From Daedaleopsis sinensis (lineage: Eukaryota > Basidiomycota > Agaricomycetes > Polyporales > Polyporaceae), in assembly GCA_033807695.1 (NCBI GenBank), contig CM066307.1, positions 3,720,001 to 3,784,000 of the forward strand: DNA of 64,000 bases. The letters are read 5' to 3'. A program made the position numbers and the translations under genes. The notes below the pieces were generated by a model. The model was not told where the DNA came from. It searched no databases and was given only the letters and a program-made list of their open reading frames with translations. This document shows positions 44,267 to 57,059 of the stretch, in pieces. The stretch's first letter is position 1; each line of letters starts with the position of its first letter.

Positions 44267-46605
44267 ATGGCTACTCGACGAGGTGGACGGTTTCGAAGTA
44301 CGTCTTTCTTCCCCGTCGCTCTCCCGCGTATCGCCCGTTCACCCGGCTTGACGCCCTCTAGGCAAACTCTGCCGGAACTTCGCGCTCGGGCACTGTCCGC
44401 AGGGCGACAAGTGCAACTATATCCATGCCACTCCCGAATCCATCCAGAGCAACACTCATACGTTGAGCAGTCCACTCATACAACCTACGGTGAGTACCGT
44501 ATGACCTGACTAGGACCACTCATCGCTTTCCAAGGATCCCTCCTGCTGACGCGTCCACATCCCGCTTTGATAGACCAGCCAGCGAAGCATCGACGACCAA
44601 CTATCTGCTTCGTCGGCTTTCTCCCCCTTGTTATGGCCAACCCTCTCGCCCGGCACCAACGCCAGTTCAGAACACCCTGCTTACCAGTGGGGTACGTCCA
44701 ACACGACCCACAGCGGTCCTGCGTCGGAATCGCATATCAAGTATCGACCTTTGTCGTGGCGCACCACGCTCTGTCGACACTTCCTCAAGAACCGCGGCTG
44801 GTGCCCGGTCGGCGACGACTGCAACTAGTAAGTGATCTGCCTCTTTCGTCATCGCTGCACTCACACCCGTGTGCACACCAGCATACACGATCTCACGCTG
44901 GCGGAGTTCGCAAAGGACGACGTCCGGTTCGCAAGTCGTCGCAATCCTGCATCAGATGCACACGGGAAGCCCGAGCGAAGCAAGGCGGGTTCGAAGCACA
45001 GCCATTGTTGGGCGTACGTTCAAGGCCTCTGCCACGTCGCCGACTGCCAATATCTCCACCCCGCCGCGGTTCAGATGTGTGAGTACGCCGCCGCCGCGGG
45101 TCCGATAAGCTCGCGAGTAATCCTGTTCACTGACTCACTTTGCTTGCCGTTTCGCCTTCTCATATACATGGATACCATGCACACCGTCGATAGTTGCGGC
45201 GCACACACCTTGTCTCGCGTGGCCTAACTGTCGCCGGGGCCCCCTTTGTCCGTACAAGCATCCCGAGCCGTACATATCGCAGTCCCCGCCTACCTCCCCA
45301 GCCGCCCCGGCTCCTCAGCCTCATCATCAGATGGTACCATCCCTACTAACAGCACCCGTGCTACCCACAGCCCAACAGTTCAACGCCGATGCAGTCCCCC
45401 GCGGGGTCGGGGCTATGCCGTATAGCGGCGGGTTCTACTTCCCCATCTTGCCGCACCAGCAGCAGTTCGCTCCACCTCAACCCCCGCCTGCTCCGCATCT
45501 GCAGCATCCTCAACACCAGCCAATGCGCACCCAGCAGGCGGTCATCTTCACAAACCCGTGGGATCCAGCCTCGCCCAGTTGGTCATTCCCGGGCTCGTCG
45601 TACGGTTCGCCTCCAACCAGTGGCCAGAGCGGCACCACAATGGCGTACACACCTGTTACGCTCGCCCCTGCAAGCTGGTTCGGGGACACGCATCGCCAGG
45701 CGCAAGTCGGGCAATTTGCTCATCAGGCTCCGAACGTGCAAATGCAGATGCAGATTCCGTTCCAGCAAGCAGGTTATCCCCAACAACCCCTGCTCTCACC
45801 ACCGTACGCGCACGCGTACCCTCCGTCTCGCTACCACGAAGACGCAGTCCCTCGGCAGCTGCAGACCTCGCTCATGTTCTCCACGTCGATGGACCCATTC
45901 GGCGCGGGGAACATGTACGGCGCGTCTGCCTCGAACATGCTACCCGACCGGCCGCCGAGCACGGACGAGCCCTCTGGCGTGCCGGCGCCGCAGCCGCTCC
46001 GCCCCTCGTTCGCCTTCTCCACGACGTCTACCAAGATCTCGGCGAGCGCGGAGCCGACGCAGGCAAGCGTCCCGAAGGCGCGCGCGTTCTCGACGCCTGC
46101 GGACGAGTCGGACCTCCCGTACGTGCCCTCGATGCCGCGCGTTGGGCAGGGCCACGCGCGCCGGATCAGCGTGTCCACGCAGACGCAGGCGCAAGCACGG
46201 ACTCTGCACACGGACGCGATGGATGCGCTCGGGCTCGACAGTAGCAGCGCCAAGTACGGCGGGGGGAATGGAGCGGGCATTGGAAGGATGCTGTCGCCGT
46301 TGGGGAGCGGGAGGCTGCCGTGGCAGACGCATTCGGCGGACAGGCTCGCGCGGAGGGTGAGTGTCCATTTCTGCGCTGCCTATCGCGCCCCCCTTGTTGC
46401 CGGAGACCATTCCGCCCGCACTCTGTGCGGATGCGCAGAAAATGGTCGTTGGTTCTGGTTGTTGTTCGATGGCGCTGACATGACTGTTTTCCTTCCGTGC
46501 TTGTTGCAGAGCTGGGCGCCCTCGTCCTCGTCCGCCCTTCGCGCCGGCCACGCAACGACGACGCCGCCGCCCGCCCGCGCTGCGCTCTACAGTCTCGGAA
46601 TGTGA
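44267..46605 (+). CDS. protein with four CCCH-type zinc fingers, probable RNA-binding
   Basis: Join 44267-44297, 44362-44489, 44574-44827, 44882-45078, 45194-46356, 46510-46605: 1869 nt, 622 residues. Four CCCH fingers are visible: CRNFALGHCPQGDKCNYIH (residues ~14-32), CRHFLKNRGWCPVGDDCNYIH split by an intron (~120-140), CWAYVQGLCHVADCQYLH (~180-197) and CLAWPNCRRGPLCPYKH (~210-226). The spacings C-X7-9-C-X4-5-C-X3-H are typical of RNA-binding CCCH proteins. The remaining ~400 residues are Pro/Gln/Ser-rich and disordered, with a C-terminal SWAPSSSSA segment encoded by the last exon. The final intron (46357-46509) is 153 nt, divisible by three and free of stops, so it could also be retained. 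Target RNAs are unknown. Confidence 0.88.
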
Positions 46606-49600
46606 ACGCAAGCGAAGTGTTAGCGCGCAGTAGAGCAGACGACGCGTCTCCGACTCGGACCCGGCCTTCAAGCTTCATCGACATCCACAATACCACGTTC
46701 ATCTTCCTGGCCATCTTGTGCCCGTCTCTTCTTTTGTTCTCGTCTTCTCCATACCCTTCTTCTTGTTCTTCCTCTTCTCGTATGCGTCCCTGCGGACCTT
46801 GTTCTCTTCACTATCGGATTGCGGATTCGGATACAGATAACTTGCAAACCCAGATACGCACACGATACGCTCCTTCAGACCCACCCTCTCCATACCCACC
46901 TGATACACGCCCGACAACTACTCCTGCTCATCATTCTCGCGAGCCCGCGCCCCGCGGGCCCTCGCGCTTCCTTCCTTCTTTCTCACTCTCACTTCCACTC
47001 TATCCGGCACGTTCACGTTCTTTCTTCTTACCTTTTTGGGCGGTTCCATTCAAGCACTCACTTTTCCTCTCGCCTCGTTTGACAATGCGCGTTCCCTACC
47101 ATCTACATTGCACCCATATCCACTGTCCACGCTCAACGCTCCAATCCCATCGTCTCATCGTTCCCGTCTGGGGCTCCCGGCTCCCGGAACACCCATCTGC
47201 ACTAGCTCTGGCACTAGCATGGACAGACTCGATCCCTTCACAGATGTACCATCATCATCCCTGTTGTTGTATTCCCTGTATACGTACCTACACTCGCTCC
47301 CGTGGCAGTACGACGTATGACTCCTACTTGAAACATACATCTACTCTGCTAGTAGTACAAGTACGGGTCCGAGTACGTGCCGATCTGGTACCGTCTCTAC
47401 CTCTCTCTCTGTACTACACATACCACCATAATGCATACGATACCTCGTGGACCCTTACCGGTACCTCTCCTCGTCATCTCGACTCGTGCCGGCTCTGACT
47501 CACGCTCATCTACGCAAGCTGACTCACTATTGTCTCCACTGGCAGATCGGTGTCCCGTGCGGCGCCCATGTCAGATTCTGCGCCATCAAGCGAACTGAGA
47601 TGAAGTACGCGAAGGCGATTATGAGCCCCGGACGTCAGGCTGCGCGAGCGACCCTGAGCAACTAAATACACACCTGTATGCTTCGGCGCATGAGTATATA
47701 TCCCAATCGAACGCAGTCCGCTCGGTCGGCGGGGGTATTGACCCGAGGTGCATTGAACTTGCTGCTTTGGGCGACAGCTGCATCCTGACTAGTGGCCCCG
47801 CTTCCGTCAATCGAATCCGGGCGATCGATGGGGCGGACAAGTCTACCTCCGCGGCGGTGTACACGCGCGAGCTCGGGCTTGTCCGGCCTGACGCCGGTAC
47901 TAGGGGGTGTGGTCTGAGTCGCAGGTCACCAGTAGGTGCGCCAGTGCAGCGCGGCATTGTACTTACATGTTGTTGTTTTAGGAACGACCTCCCGAGGCAA
48001 GCAGAAGGGTGCCACCACCGGAGATTCACTTTCCGAAGGTGTGCCGTATGCTAACGTGTGAGCCTCCACGACGCTCGCATGGGCCTCGCTGGTTCTGAGG
48101 TGGCGAGCGGGGAGACCTGGCACCTAGGTTGACAGGCTAGTCATTGAAAGCGTAAGCACAAAGGACGTGTGATGGATTCTACTCACCTATTGTTAAAAGA
48201 TAATTGCGAGAGTGTAGGTAAGCGGGAGCATGGCTTAACTAACTAGGTGAATACGGTCCGGGCCCAATCCGAATCAGTGGTGCAGCGCTGCACTGCATGG
48301 TACTCCCGACACGAAGTCGATGCTAATCTGACTGGAAATCTTCTGTAGTAGTAGCTGTAAGCGAGTAGAGCGACATGTTGTCCAAAGGCCGCAGAGTTCC
48401 CTGCATATGTGTGATCAGTAGGGTGTGACTCTGCGAGAGCCTCGAGTGATGTTGCAAAACGGATCTTGAACGCTTATCCGAGTTCTCGATGGTCATTGAC
48501 TGTTATAGATCGCAACCTTGGGCATCATCTTCCATCGTGATCTCCTCGCACTCACGGCGTGTCCAGTCGCACAGAACTCGTCCGAGGGCACTGTAGAGTC
48601 ACAAGATCGGATCAGAGACTAGAATCAAGGAAGATGCGAAGAACCAAGTGTACTCACAGCCTACGCCAATTGACTGCCCGGTCAGATTGACCTCGGGAAT
48701 CGTCGCGCGGAGTCACACTAGAAGAGATGTCGAAGCTTCGGCAAGTGCTAGTAGTAGTAGCAGTTGACGGGAACCCGTTGGATCGAAGTATATTCTGGCC
48801 ACACTTTCGGTGGGCGCTAAATGTGCCACGTGGCAGATTCTGCGAGCAATCGAACCACATTGAAGCCAAGATCTTCGACTCGGATTTCCTGAGGCCTCAA
48901 AGTCAATAGCAGACGAAGCTAGATTCGAGTTAGGCCTCCTCGAAGTTGGTGCTGCAGCGAAGAGCTTGGTGCGTGTCAAATTATCGACCGAGTACTTATG
49001 TGTGCGTACTCACGATCGACTTCAACTTTTTGAGTAAGTAGATAGCTATGGAGTGCCGCTGTGCCGCTGATTCGACCCGACTTGAGGCTTGAGTAGCGTA
49101 TTTTCTATTCAGCTTGTAGGAGGGTGTACTGTCGGAAACACGAAGACGCCAGTGAAGGATAAACTGCAACACCCGAAGCGCGAACTTATCAGCTCGATTG
49201 GAAACGAGGACACCTCTCTCGGACGTTATCTGTCAAGGTTGTAAGTCAAGATGGCGAAAGATATATCTGGAGCTATCATTTACAAGACTCTTACCCTGCT
49301 TTGTCAGTGCGCCGATGAATCCAACGACAAAGGAAGCCAACGGTGACACCTCTAGCGTCCGGGATCCCTACCGGACGAGAAGGCTCGTATCCAGTTGACT
49401 ATGTACTTGGCCCAGAAGATCTATCCGCTTTAAGGATGCCCTAATAATCTCAAAATACTCATGGAAGAAGGCTGACTGACAGCGCACGTCGGAAACCCAA
49501 TCGAGCGGCTAGACTCACCCGTCGGTCAGTCGGACGAGATCCCACCCAGGATGCTGTAAGTCGCTCTTGTTTGCTCCGGAATAGTGTATGACTTATTCTT

Positions 49601-50237
49601 GTTCAGAGCTCCAATAATGTTCTCTAATGCAAGATGCTTCTAACCAACCAAGCGTCTGTCAGCTCGCGCGCTGCATCCGAAGAACAGTGCTGTGGTCCTT
49701 ACCCCACGATTAATAATATCATCGTAGACCAAGTCGGCAGGACCTAGAGTGCAAGTGCATCAGCCTTCTCTATAGTATATGAGCATTCGTTTACTAAAAC
49801 ATCATGGTGCAACAGGAGTGATTAGAGCCACTGTGCACGGATGAGGTTACTTGCCGTCCGTGCTATCGAGAGGCGTAAGGAGCAATTTTGCGCGTCGCTT
49901 TGACCTCCTTCATGGCGGAAGCCGATACCAGCCACCAGCGTTCTTGTCAGCTTTATCTGCTCACACGGGAGGGACCCGGAGACTTGCGAGCGCGAAGCGA
50001 CAGCGAGGAGGTCGCTTTGTTGAAAAGTCACGTGTAACCAAAAGGTGCGTTCGCGCGAAAGCGTCTACCGCTTTCATGCTCTTCCATATATTCCTCCCTG
50101 GCTCTTTTTACTCACACAACGCACTATATTTCCCCTCCACCCATCTCCGATTTATTGTTTCGCCCACTTTACAACACTGGCGTTCCTGACTGGTTAACGC
50201 TTAGTCCTAACGCTTCATCCCATTGGCTGGTACTACC
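46606..50237. other. 3.6-kb region: C/T-rich downstream tract, then exon-like relics
   Basis: 46680-47480 is strikingly C/T-rich with TCTTCT, TACC and CGT-type runs. The 1-kb plus frame there (46497-47498) is a by-product of this bias and overlaps the CCCH gene end. At 47984-48058 an AG...GTGAG-bounded piece reads GTTSRGKQKGATTGDSL, and a frame before it reads RIRAIDGADKSTSAAVY; these may be exons of a decayed gene, but no complete model was found. From 48.1 to 50.2 kb I see nothing recognisable apart from a C/T-rich leader before 50238. Confidence 0.3.
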
Positions 50238-52296
50238 ATGAGCCTAACCATGGACGTCGAGTCGGCACTGTCGGCTTCATCCTCTGTTACATCCCCGTCT
50301 GTGCACTCCTCGACCTCCTCCATCATTCCCGGCACCGCCAACAGCCTCCCGCTGGGATTATACACCTGGACATCGTCATCGAACTCGAGCTCGATAAAAC
50401 GACCCCGCGGCGAAGACGACTCAGACGAGAGCGACACCTCGAGCAAACGCACCAAATGTTCGGACTTTGGTACGTCACTGGAATACATGATCAGTGGACT
50501 CTGACCAACGAGGTTCAGACGGCCGAACCTCGCGGCGAGGGTCTCGCTCGATCTCACCGTCACCAACCGATACTTTCTGTGGCTCGTCTGACAGCAGCCA
50601 GAAGAGCGGCCAAGGCCAGTCGAACAAGAGTGTGTTCTCCCGCTTTTCATAACATGCTCCCGATAGTCATCCCGGGTCTGCGTAGACTCAGTAAAATACG
50701 ATGCAACCCTGTACGGATTCGACCCGTTGGCCTCAGGTGCGTTTGGCCTTCCATCATGTCTTCCCCCTACCTCCCATTGACCATCCACACCCGCACTGCC
50801 GCACCGGCGCACGGACGCAGGCTTCGAGTACGGCAGCGACAGCGACGATGAGGCCGAGGAGGAGCAGAGAAGGTCACGCTCCCAGCTTCACTCGAACGCT
50901 GCTCCCGTCGCGAGCGACAGCGACGACGATGCGGACGACATGGCCGTTGATATCTCCGAAGACGATTTCAACGCTGAGATCGACAGCATACTGATGCACC
51001 AGTACAAGTCCCGCTTCGAACGCGAACAATCTCCCGCGCCGCAGACAAAGGACTATGAGGCAGACACGGAGAACGAAGACTGTGGCGGCCCCGACGGTCT
51101 CGGCAGCAGCGATGAAGATGCATGCGAAGAGCACGAGCTAGACGAGGAGGGACAGCCGAGCGTGGTGGTGGAGCGTCGCTGCCCACGCTACCGTACATGG
51201 ACCCGGCCCAAACCTTCGCCCCTCTTCCAAGTCTACACCGCCGAGTCCCTGGCATCGGGCGACCTCGAGCTATGTGCAAACGACGAAGAGCCTTCTGCGA
51301 CTACGCCGCGGAAGACACGGTGGACGTACCCGGCGGAGCGGAGCCTCCGGGTAGACCTGCAGTCCACACAATTTATCGAGAGGTGCGTCGGACCTGCTAA
51401 CTTTTCTGTGCAGTGCATGAGCTGATACGATCGGTGATGGTAGCTGCCTGTTGTATCCGCACATTGACCCGCTCACCGGGCAACGCCGCCGACTGTCGAA
51501 AGCCGCTCTTGCAAGCGTGAGCACAAACACCTCTGAGGAGGGCGCAGTCGACACGTCCAGTTCGCATGATGAGGCCGCCGTCGTGGATGAGCACAAACAA
51601 CAGGATCGTGTTACACCCGAACCCTTTACCAGCAGCACCGTCGACCGCAATGGCTCCTGCGACGACGACGGAGAGGACGAGATATCACTCGGGTCGGATG
51701 AGGACGACTACAGTGAAGGAGAAGGAGAAGGAGAGGTCGAGCACGAAGCACCAGCCGAGGTACTCCCCATAGGCCGTGGCACCCCTGCTGGGGAGTGCTT
51801 CACCCTCCGCCCGACGCTCGAGCCTCCCCTGTCGCCGTACCAATACTCCACACGCTCCCGGTCCCTCCCCCTCCGCCGCTTCACCCAGTCCGCGTTCCAC
51901 GGCAGCAAGTCCTGGGCAACGCTGCTCCGCGACAATGAGCGGGCCGCCAACCGGTTCGTGGACGCGGACGAGCCCCGCATCGAGTACGCGCTGATCGTCG
52001 GGGTGAACGACACCCTACGTGCGGTCCCTATGCGCACGGATCGGCGCGCGATGGAGGCGTGGCGCGCACACCTGGACGAGGTGCCGACGCTGTACATGCG
52101 CGAGCGCGATGAGACGACGGGGTCGGTGCTTGAGGAGTATAGGGTCGTGCGTGCGGTGCTGGAGGGGGTGGGGCTTGCGCTCCCTGGGCCTACGCCGGAT
52201 CAGGAGAAGGAGCAGGCGCAGGGCTGTCTTGGAGAGTCTGACGAGTCTGGCGATGATGAACTGGACGAGCTGGAGGAGACCATACTTCAATTTTGA
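50238..52296 (+). CDS. acidic Ser/Glu-rich protein, probably nuclear, 5 exons
   Basis: Join 50238-50469, 50519-50629, 50692-50736, 50821-51382, 51444-52296: 1803 nt, 600 resid. with all junctions GT-AG. The N-terminus is Ser-rich with a basic-acidic cluster (KRPRGEDDSDESDTSSKRTK) that resembles a bipartite nuclear localisation signal. Two strongly acidic regions follow (YGSDSDDEAEEEQ, DSDDDADDMAVDI; later LGSDEDDYSEGEGEGEVE), and between and after them are more structured parts: RTWTRPKPSPLFQVYTAESL and RIEYALIVGVNDTLRAVPM. No catalytic motif recognised. The overlapping minus frame at 50207-50812 is a shadow. Acidic tracts fit chromatin- or transcription-associated proteins, but this is inference. 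Confidence 0.78.
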
Positions 52297-52780
52297 CAGC
52301 GAGAATTTGACTCGAAATCCGACGGCTCTTCCCCCTAGGGCGAGCGCTGACGATGAGTTTGACTCTGTGTACTGTACATTTATGACATTTATGACCACAC
52401 CTGTATCGATAGCTGCTCTCGTTTATGCTTTATCTACTATGCTTTCCTGGTCAGGGCCACTATGTTTACTCTAGTACCACGGACTCAGACGGTCATTCGA
52501 CCTCTGTCAACGATACTAGGTGTTTTTCTTTCCCTGCGACATATGAAGTAGATGCAGCAGTGTTCATACTATGAGCTCATGAAGCATTCCAATTGATCGA
52601 TACCAACTTGTAGGCTAGTAAGTACTTCGAGTAAATAGGCCAAGTATTCGACGCGACCACGTGACTGTGACGCATTTGAGAGCGCGTCAACGCGTCTCCC
52701 TCGATGGTCTCTATCACGAGCATCATCCTTCTGGTCCGTTACACAAGAAGAGTCATATAAGTACAGTGTTCGAGAAACAA
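52297..52780. other. convergent intergenic region
   Basis: 484 bp between the 3' ends of two convergent genes. It must contain both terminators; no specific signal was resolved. Confidence 0.4.
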
Positions 52781-54627
52781 TCAGACATCCGATATTTGAG
52801 CAATTTGGTGCTCTCTCGCTGGCAGAATCGCAACCTGCTTCTCCCTTCCCTCTAGTTCCGCTACGTCGACGTTCATCTCTGTGGATTCTTGCGCTGTTTG
52901 CTTCGCTTGAGCCTCCGCACGTCGACGCTCCATTGATCTCTCCCAGCGCCTCATGCAGTCTGCCGTGTGAGGCCCATTGTACGGAATTCCCAACGGCATC
53001 TGCTCTAACACTACACGATGCGCCAGGAGGACCGTCGACGGGTCAATTTCTTCGGGAGACAGCGGTTTGCCGTCATCATTCGTTGCGTGGGTAGTGATGT
53101 AGGCAACGGCTGTAGGGGATGGCGTGTAGCCTGCGCGCTCTGGAAGCGAGAGCCATTCGCTCTGTGGGGGTGAGCCTGGCGGGTTGGATATGCTCGGTGT
53201 TGAAGCAGAAGCTGGGGGAAGGGCCAGCCTCTGCGGCGCGCTTTCGCCGCGTTTTTTGCTCTCCCTGAGGGGCTGGTGTCAGATAACTGTGAATATACAT
53301 AGACATACTCCGAAATGACTCACAAAGCATCCCATTGTTGCTTCCTCTTCCGCGCAATCAAGGCCAGCAACCAATCCTTCTTCGGCAACCCATTGAGCGC
53401 GCGAGTGGTGGACGAGCGGATCTTCCGTCCCGACTCGCGCAAGGAGACTTTGTGCTTGAGGGCCCACTTCATCCTACCGCTAACGAAGAGCGGTGCGGAT
53501 TGGTTCGCAGAACTGCTTCCCCGGGGATCGAATTGGACGATGGGACTCGGCGGAATTACGCCAGCTGAGTAGACACGTCGAACGAGGGGGAGAATCGAGC
53601 ACGTAGGTGCGGGTGATTGGGACGTAGATGCAGGTGATTGGGACGGGACCACAGACAGGTGCTCGTTGGTTAGGTAGGAGAGAGCTGCGAGAGACGGAGC
53701 GGGCTCGATCAACGTCGGCTGGCGTGTGAGGGATCGATGTGACGAGACCGTAGCGGCAGCGGTTGACGACTCTGCAGACGGTGCAGAAGCCCCTTGGCAG
53801 AGTGGCAGAGCGGACCGAGTGAGTCCTGACTGCCGCCTCAGACGCCTCGATGGGGGAATTGCTTGCTGGGGTTGAGGCTCTTGGAAGATCTCGAAGGTTG
53901 GCTGACGCGTCAACATCCTCGATGCGGGAGCTGCTTGCTGAGGTTGAGGCTCTTGAGAGATCTCGAGGGTTGGCTGACGCGTCAACATCCTCGAGGAAGG
54001 AAGTCCATGATTAGATGGCGACTGGACAGGTTGAGCCAGGGCTACTTGGCCCGTTTGAGCGGGTTGCTCTGACCGAGTGATCATCGGGAATGGTTGTAAC
54101 GGTTGCGCGAGGGCGTGAGCGAGTCGTGCGTCTGCCTCCGCCGCTGAAGTAACGGACGGAGCAAAGATCATCTCCAGCATACGGAGCCTTGTCATGCCCT
54201 CATCGACACTCAGCATCCGCCATTCTGGAATGACTACGGCGTATCGGTGAGTGGATTATACAAGGAGATTCGGGACGGATGGCGACGTACCCGTGTAGAT
54301 TCTAAGCAACTTGTTGATGTCCTCGGAAGAGTACGCGCAGAGCTCTAGGGCGAGTGGGGTGGTGTCATGGGACGGGAATGAGGATGAGCGTGCCTTGTTC
54401 AAAGACAGAGAGGCATAATGCTTACCGCTGAGAGCATGATCCCCAACTGGTTCTGGCTCGGACACCATATCCTCCAGTGATAGCTGGTTACGAAGTGGCG
54501 AATGTCGATAGCATCGTTTATGGATATCCGGCAAAGAATGAGGCTTCCTAGCCGTCGCTTTAGATAACGACGATGTAGATTTGTGGCGGTCGCTGTGTGT
54601 ATGGCTGGTTGGTTTCACGATTGTCAT
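52781..54627 (-). CDS. low-complexity protein with 24-residue repeats, 4 exons
   Basis: Minus-strand exons 54627-54426, 54344-54291, 54224-53324 and 53264-52781: 1641 nt, 546 residues, frame closed. Exon 1 is polar (MTIVKPTSHTHSDRHKSTSS). Exons 2 and 3 contain a helical piece (ELCAYSSEDINKLLRIYTEW) and a Gln/Pro/Ser-rich region with repeats based on SRMLTRQPTFEIFQEPQPQQ, two good copies and one degraded. Near the end of exon 3 is a basic segment (LPKKDWLLALIARKRKQQW). The last exon has a more conserved look: SPEEIDPSTVLLAHRVVLEQ and a helical charged tail (MRRWERSMERRRAEAQAKQT). No known domain. It shares a 0.6-kb upstream region with the divergent F-box-like gene at 55234. Confidence 0.75.
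53861..54005. repeat. 72-bp tandem coding repeat
   Basis: Two copies of a 72-bp unit starting at 53861 and 53933 (GCTTGCTG..GTTGAGGCTC and onward), with a third partial unit just before. They encode the 24-residue SRMLTRQPT..QEPQPQQ repeat of the overlapping minus-strand gene. Confidence 0.8.
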
Positions 54628-55233
54628 GGTTAAGCAATGTAGAGGGGAGGCAGAGGTGACGAGGACGGGCTGGATATGAAGGGAAGAATTGAGGTATATG
54701 CTGGAAAGACTCCGTCAGGACTCGGCGCGAACGTGGTGCAATGGGGTGGTGGTGGTTGGGAAGGAAGTGTGAGAGTGAGCGTTTGAGGGAGGAGTTGAGC
54801 GTCAAGACTGGTTGTAAACTCGGGATCGGGCGATTCCAAACTCCGCTACTGAAACTGTCCCCTTGCATTGTCTTTTGTCCTTTCACCGCAACAACATTAC
54901 CCTGTTAACTTTTCTTCAAAGCCGCGGTTTAAATCAAGCTGTATCTGTCCATACATTGGTGAGAGCGCCTTGTGTCCAACGGTCAAAGCGTCTTTGTGCG
55001 GAACTCACTATATCCCTCCGTTCGTCGCAATCGTCCCTCCTCTTCCACAACTCGCACAACACATCGAAAATCACAGGTGAGAGCTCTTCTAGCTGTTGAA
55101 CAGAGCGATGCTGATGAAAGGGTGGTGAAGATCATATCGAGAAGCCATAAGATCGTAAATCGGTGTTCCTGTTTGAAAACGATTTCGCTGGTTAGGGTGA
55201 GTACAGCCGATTCTCGACACGGTGCAACTCATC
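54628..55233. promoter_or_regulatory. divergent promoter region between the repeat protein and F-box-like genes
   Basis: 606 bp between two divergent ATGs. No TATA box was identified. Several small frames are unsupported. Confidence 0.35.
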
Positions 55234-56474
55234 ATGCCTCTTCCAGCTGCCCTAAAGATGATGCTACGTCAACATGGACTTATATTCCCCATCGAAATTT
55301 GGAGAGAGATCTTCGAGCACGTCGGCGCCCAGCGCGACCGTGCCGCACTCGTGCGCGTCTGCCGCTCCTTCAGCCCCGAAGCGCGGGCCGTCCTCTACAA
55401 GATCGTCACACTGCGGAGCCACTCACAAGCACGGAAGTTCTACTTCGCTGTGCTAAAATCCCCCGAGATCGCATCGACGACACTCTCACTCACCATATCC
55501 GCGGCAACGATGTGGGAGGGTGTGCGCGTACCGACATTCCTTCATGTGCTCTTCGACCTCCTCGCGAACGTGCGTCACTTCAGCTTGGGGTACTTCGTCT
55601 CCCGCCCAGAGGAAATATGCCGTCCAGATCGCGCGCTACGTCTGAATTCGCGCTGGTTTCCTCGCCTGAAGACGTTCTCGACGACACTCGCGCTCTCGCG
55701 TGAGCACGGCTTCAACGCGTTCTTGATGGGGCATCCGGGAATAGAGCAGATGTACGTCGGGAACGCGGGCTATGCGACGGTGTACAACATGCCCGAGTTT
55801 GGGCCGCCCGTCGACCTTCCTGTCTTGAAGGTGCTTTCGTGCACCCCTACCATGCTCTTTGACAACCTGGCATACACGAGCAGTATCACTCACCTCGACC
55901 TACACCGCTCGACCGAAGGGGTCCTTGCCCAAACCGCCGGCCTGATTGGCTCTCAGCTAGTCAGTCTACGGCTCAGTCGGACGGAGTACACAGGCAAGCC
56001 GTGGACGCTGTGCGACATCATTACCAAGTTCCCGAAACTTCGCTTCCTCCACGTCGATATGGGGGTGTCTAATGTGAGTAATGATCCGGATGATTTAAGA
56101 CTGGGAATTGTCTAACGTACATACTCACCTCATGGTAGCTCCCAGCTGGTGCACCTTATGTAAACACTAAACCAATCAGCTGGTACGAGACAGTCAGCTC
56201 ATGCGCTTGCGACGTACCTCCGCACAAGCTCCACGTAGTATGGTCGTACACACAAGAAAGAAATTTCGACCACGAGAAGTATGCATCCCACTGGCGTAGT
56301 TTCCTTGTTGGGAACTCTTTCGAGGTTCTTACGACTTGCAGGCCACACGTATCCATGATCACATTCCTCCATCCCGCGTTGTGGCAGGTGTCAGTCTCGC
56401 TCACACCGGACGGACTGAATGTTGGGAGGAGGGCGGAAGTCGCAGTCGATTACTCGTCTTGGAGTCATGTCTAG
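55234..56474 (+). CDS. F-box-like protein, separate subfamily, 2 exons
   Basis: Join 55234-56073 and 56139-56474: 1176 nt, 391 residues. The start is the ATG at 55234 (MPLPAALKMMLRQ); the frame upstream begins only with GTG. The N-terminal LIFPIEIWREIFEHVGAQRD followed by ALVRVCRSFSPEARAVLYK is the F-box type found in many basidiomycete proteins (P-x-E-[IL]-W-x-x-I-F). The rest is a leucine-rich-like region (FPRLKTFSTTLALSRE, SITHLDLHRS, KFPKLRFLHVDMG) without a catalytic motif. It is not closely similar to the cluster at 7.8-21.2 kb, so it is an older paralog class. Expected role: SCF adaptor with unknown target. Confidence 0.82.
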
Positions 56475-57059
56475 GAATACAGCTACAGTAAGCCACATAC
56501 GCAGCTACATAAAACAACTCACTTGGGTGCGAACGCAAACCGCGGCACGAGGGGGCCCATCCAAATGACTCTTGTTGAAGCAAGTTGGCCGAGGATGTAT
56601 GTGAATCGCTAGCTCAATAATGATTAAGCATAGTAGTTCCGCACAAATGGCGCTGTCGTAGCTGTAGGTGTTCAAGCCCTTCAATCTCAAGGAGTCGAAG
56701 CTGTTTAAGTTCCGTGTCGTACTAGCCTGAGGATTTTGTGAGGATTACGCGGTGGCCAGAAAAGTCTGACGCGTCATTATTTGGCCCTGTTAGATTCAGA
56801 GGCTCTTGCCAAACACTCACAAATAACATCTGCCACCGGGCCGACACTTTGTGCAACTGAAGTGACGTAAGCATATCTCTGCGCAGTGGAAGTTCTCGCC
56901 ACACGATGGCTACTGTTGTGCACAGATGAGCTACACATCCTCTAGCGACCGCAGATGTTAGGTGGCAAGTAGCTTGAAGTAACTGATAGTGTTTAACCCC
57001 CGAAATCTTATCACTGGCAGGCGGCCGGCCGTGAACTTCTTTCAGCGCTCAGTGGAAGT
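56475..57059. other. intergenic before arm B
   Basis: No gene recognised. Short minus-strand frames at 56401-56904 are unsupported. Confidence 0.4.

Noticed and set aside
46497..47498. 333-residue plus-strand frame
   Set aside because: Overlaps the end of the CCCH gene and consists of translated C/T-rich tract (Ser/Pro/His/Arg); no start context or motif.
50207..50812. 201-residue minus-strand frame
   Set aside because: Antisense to exons 1-3 of the acidic protein gene, whose five-exon frame closes exactly.
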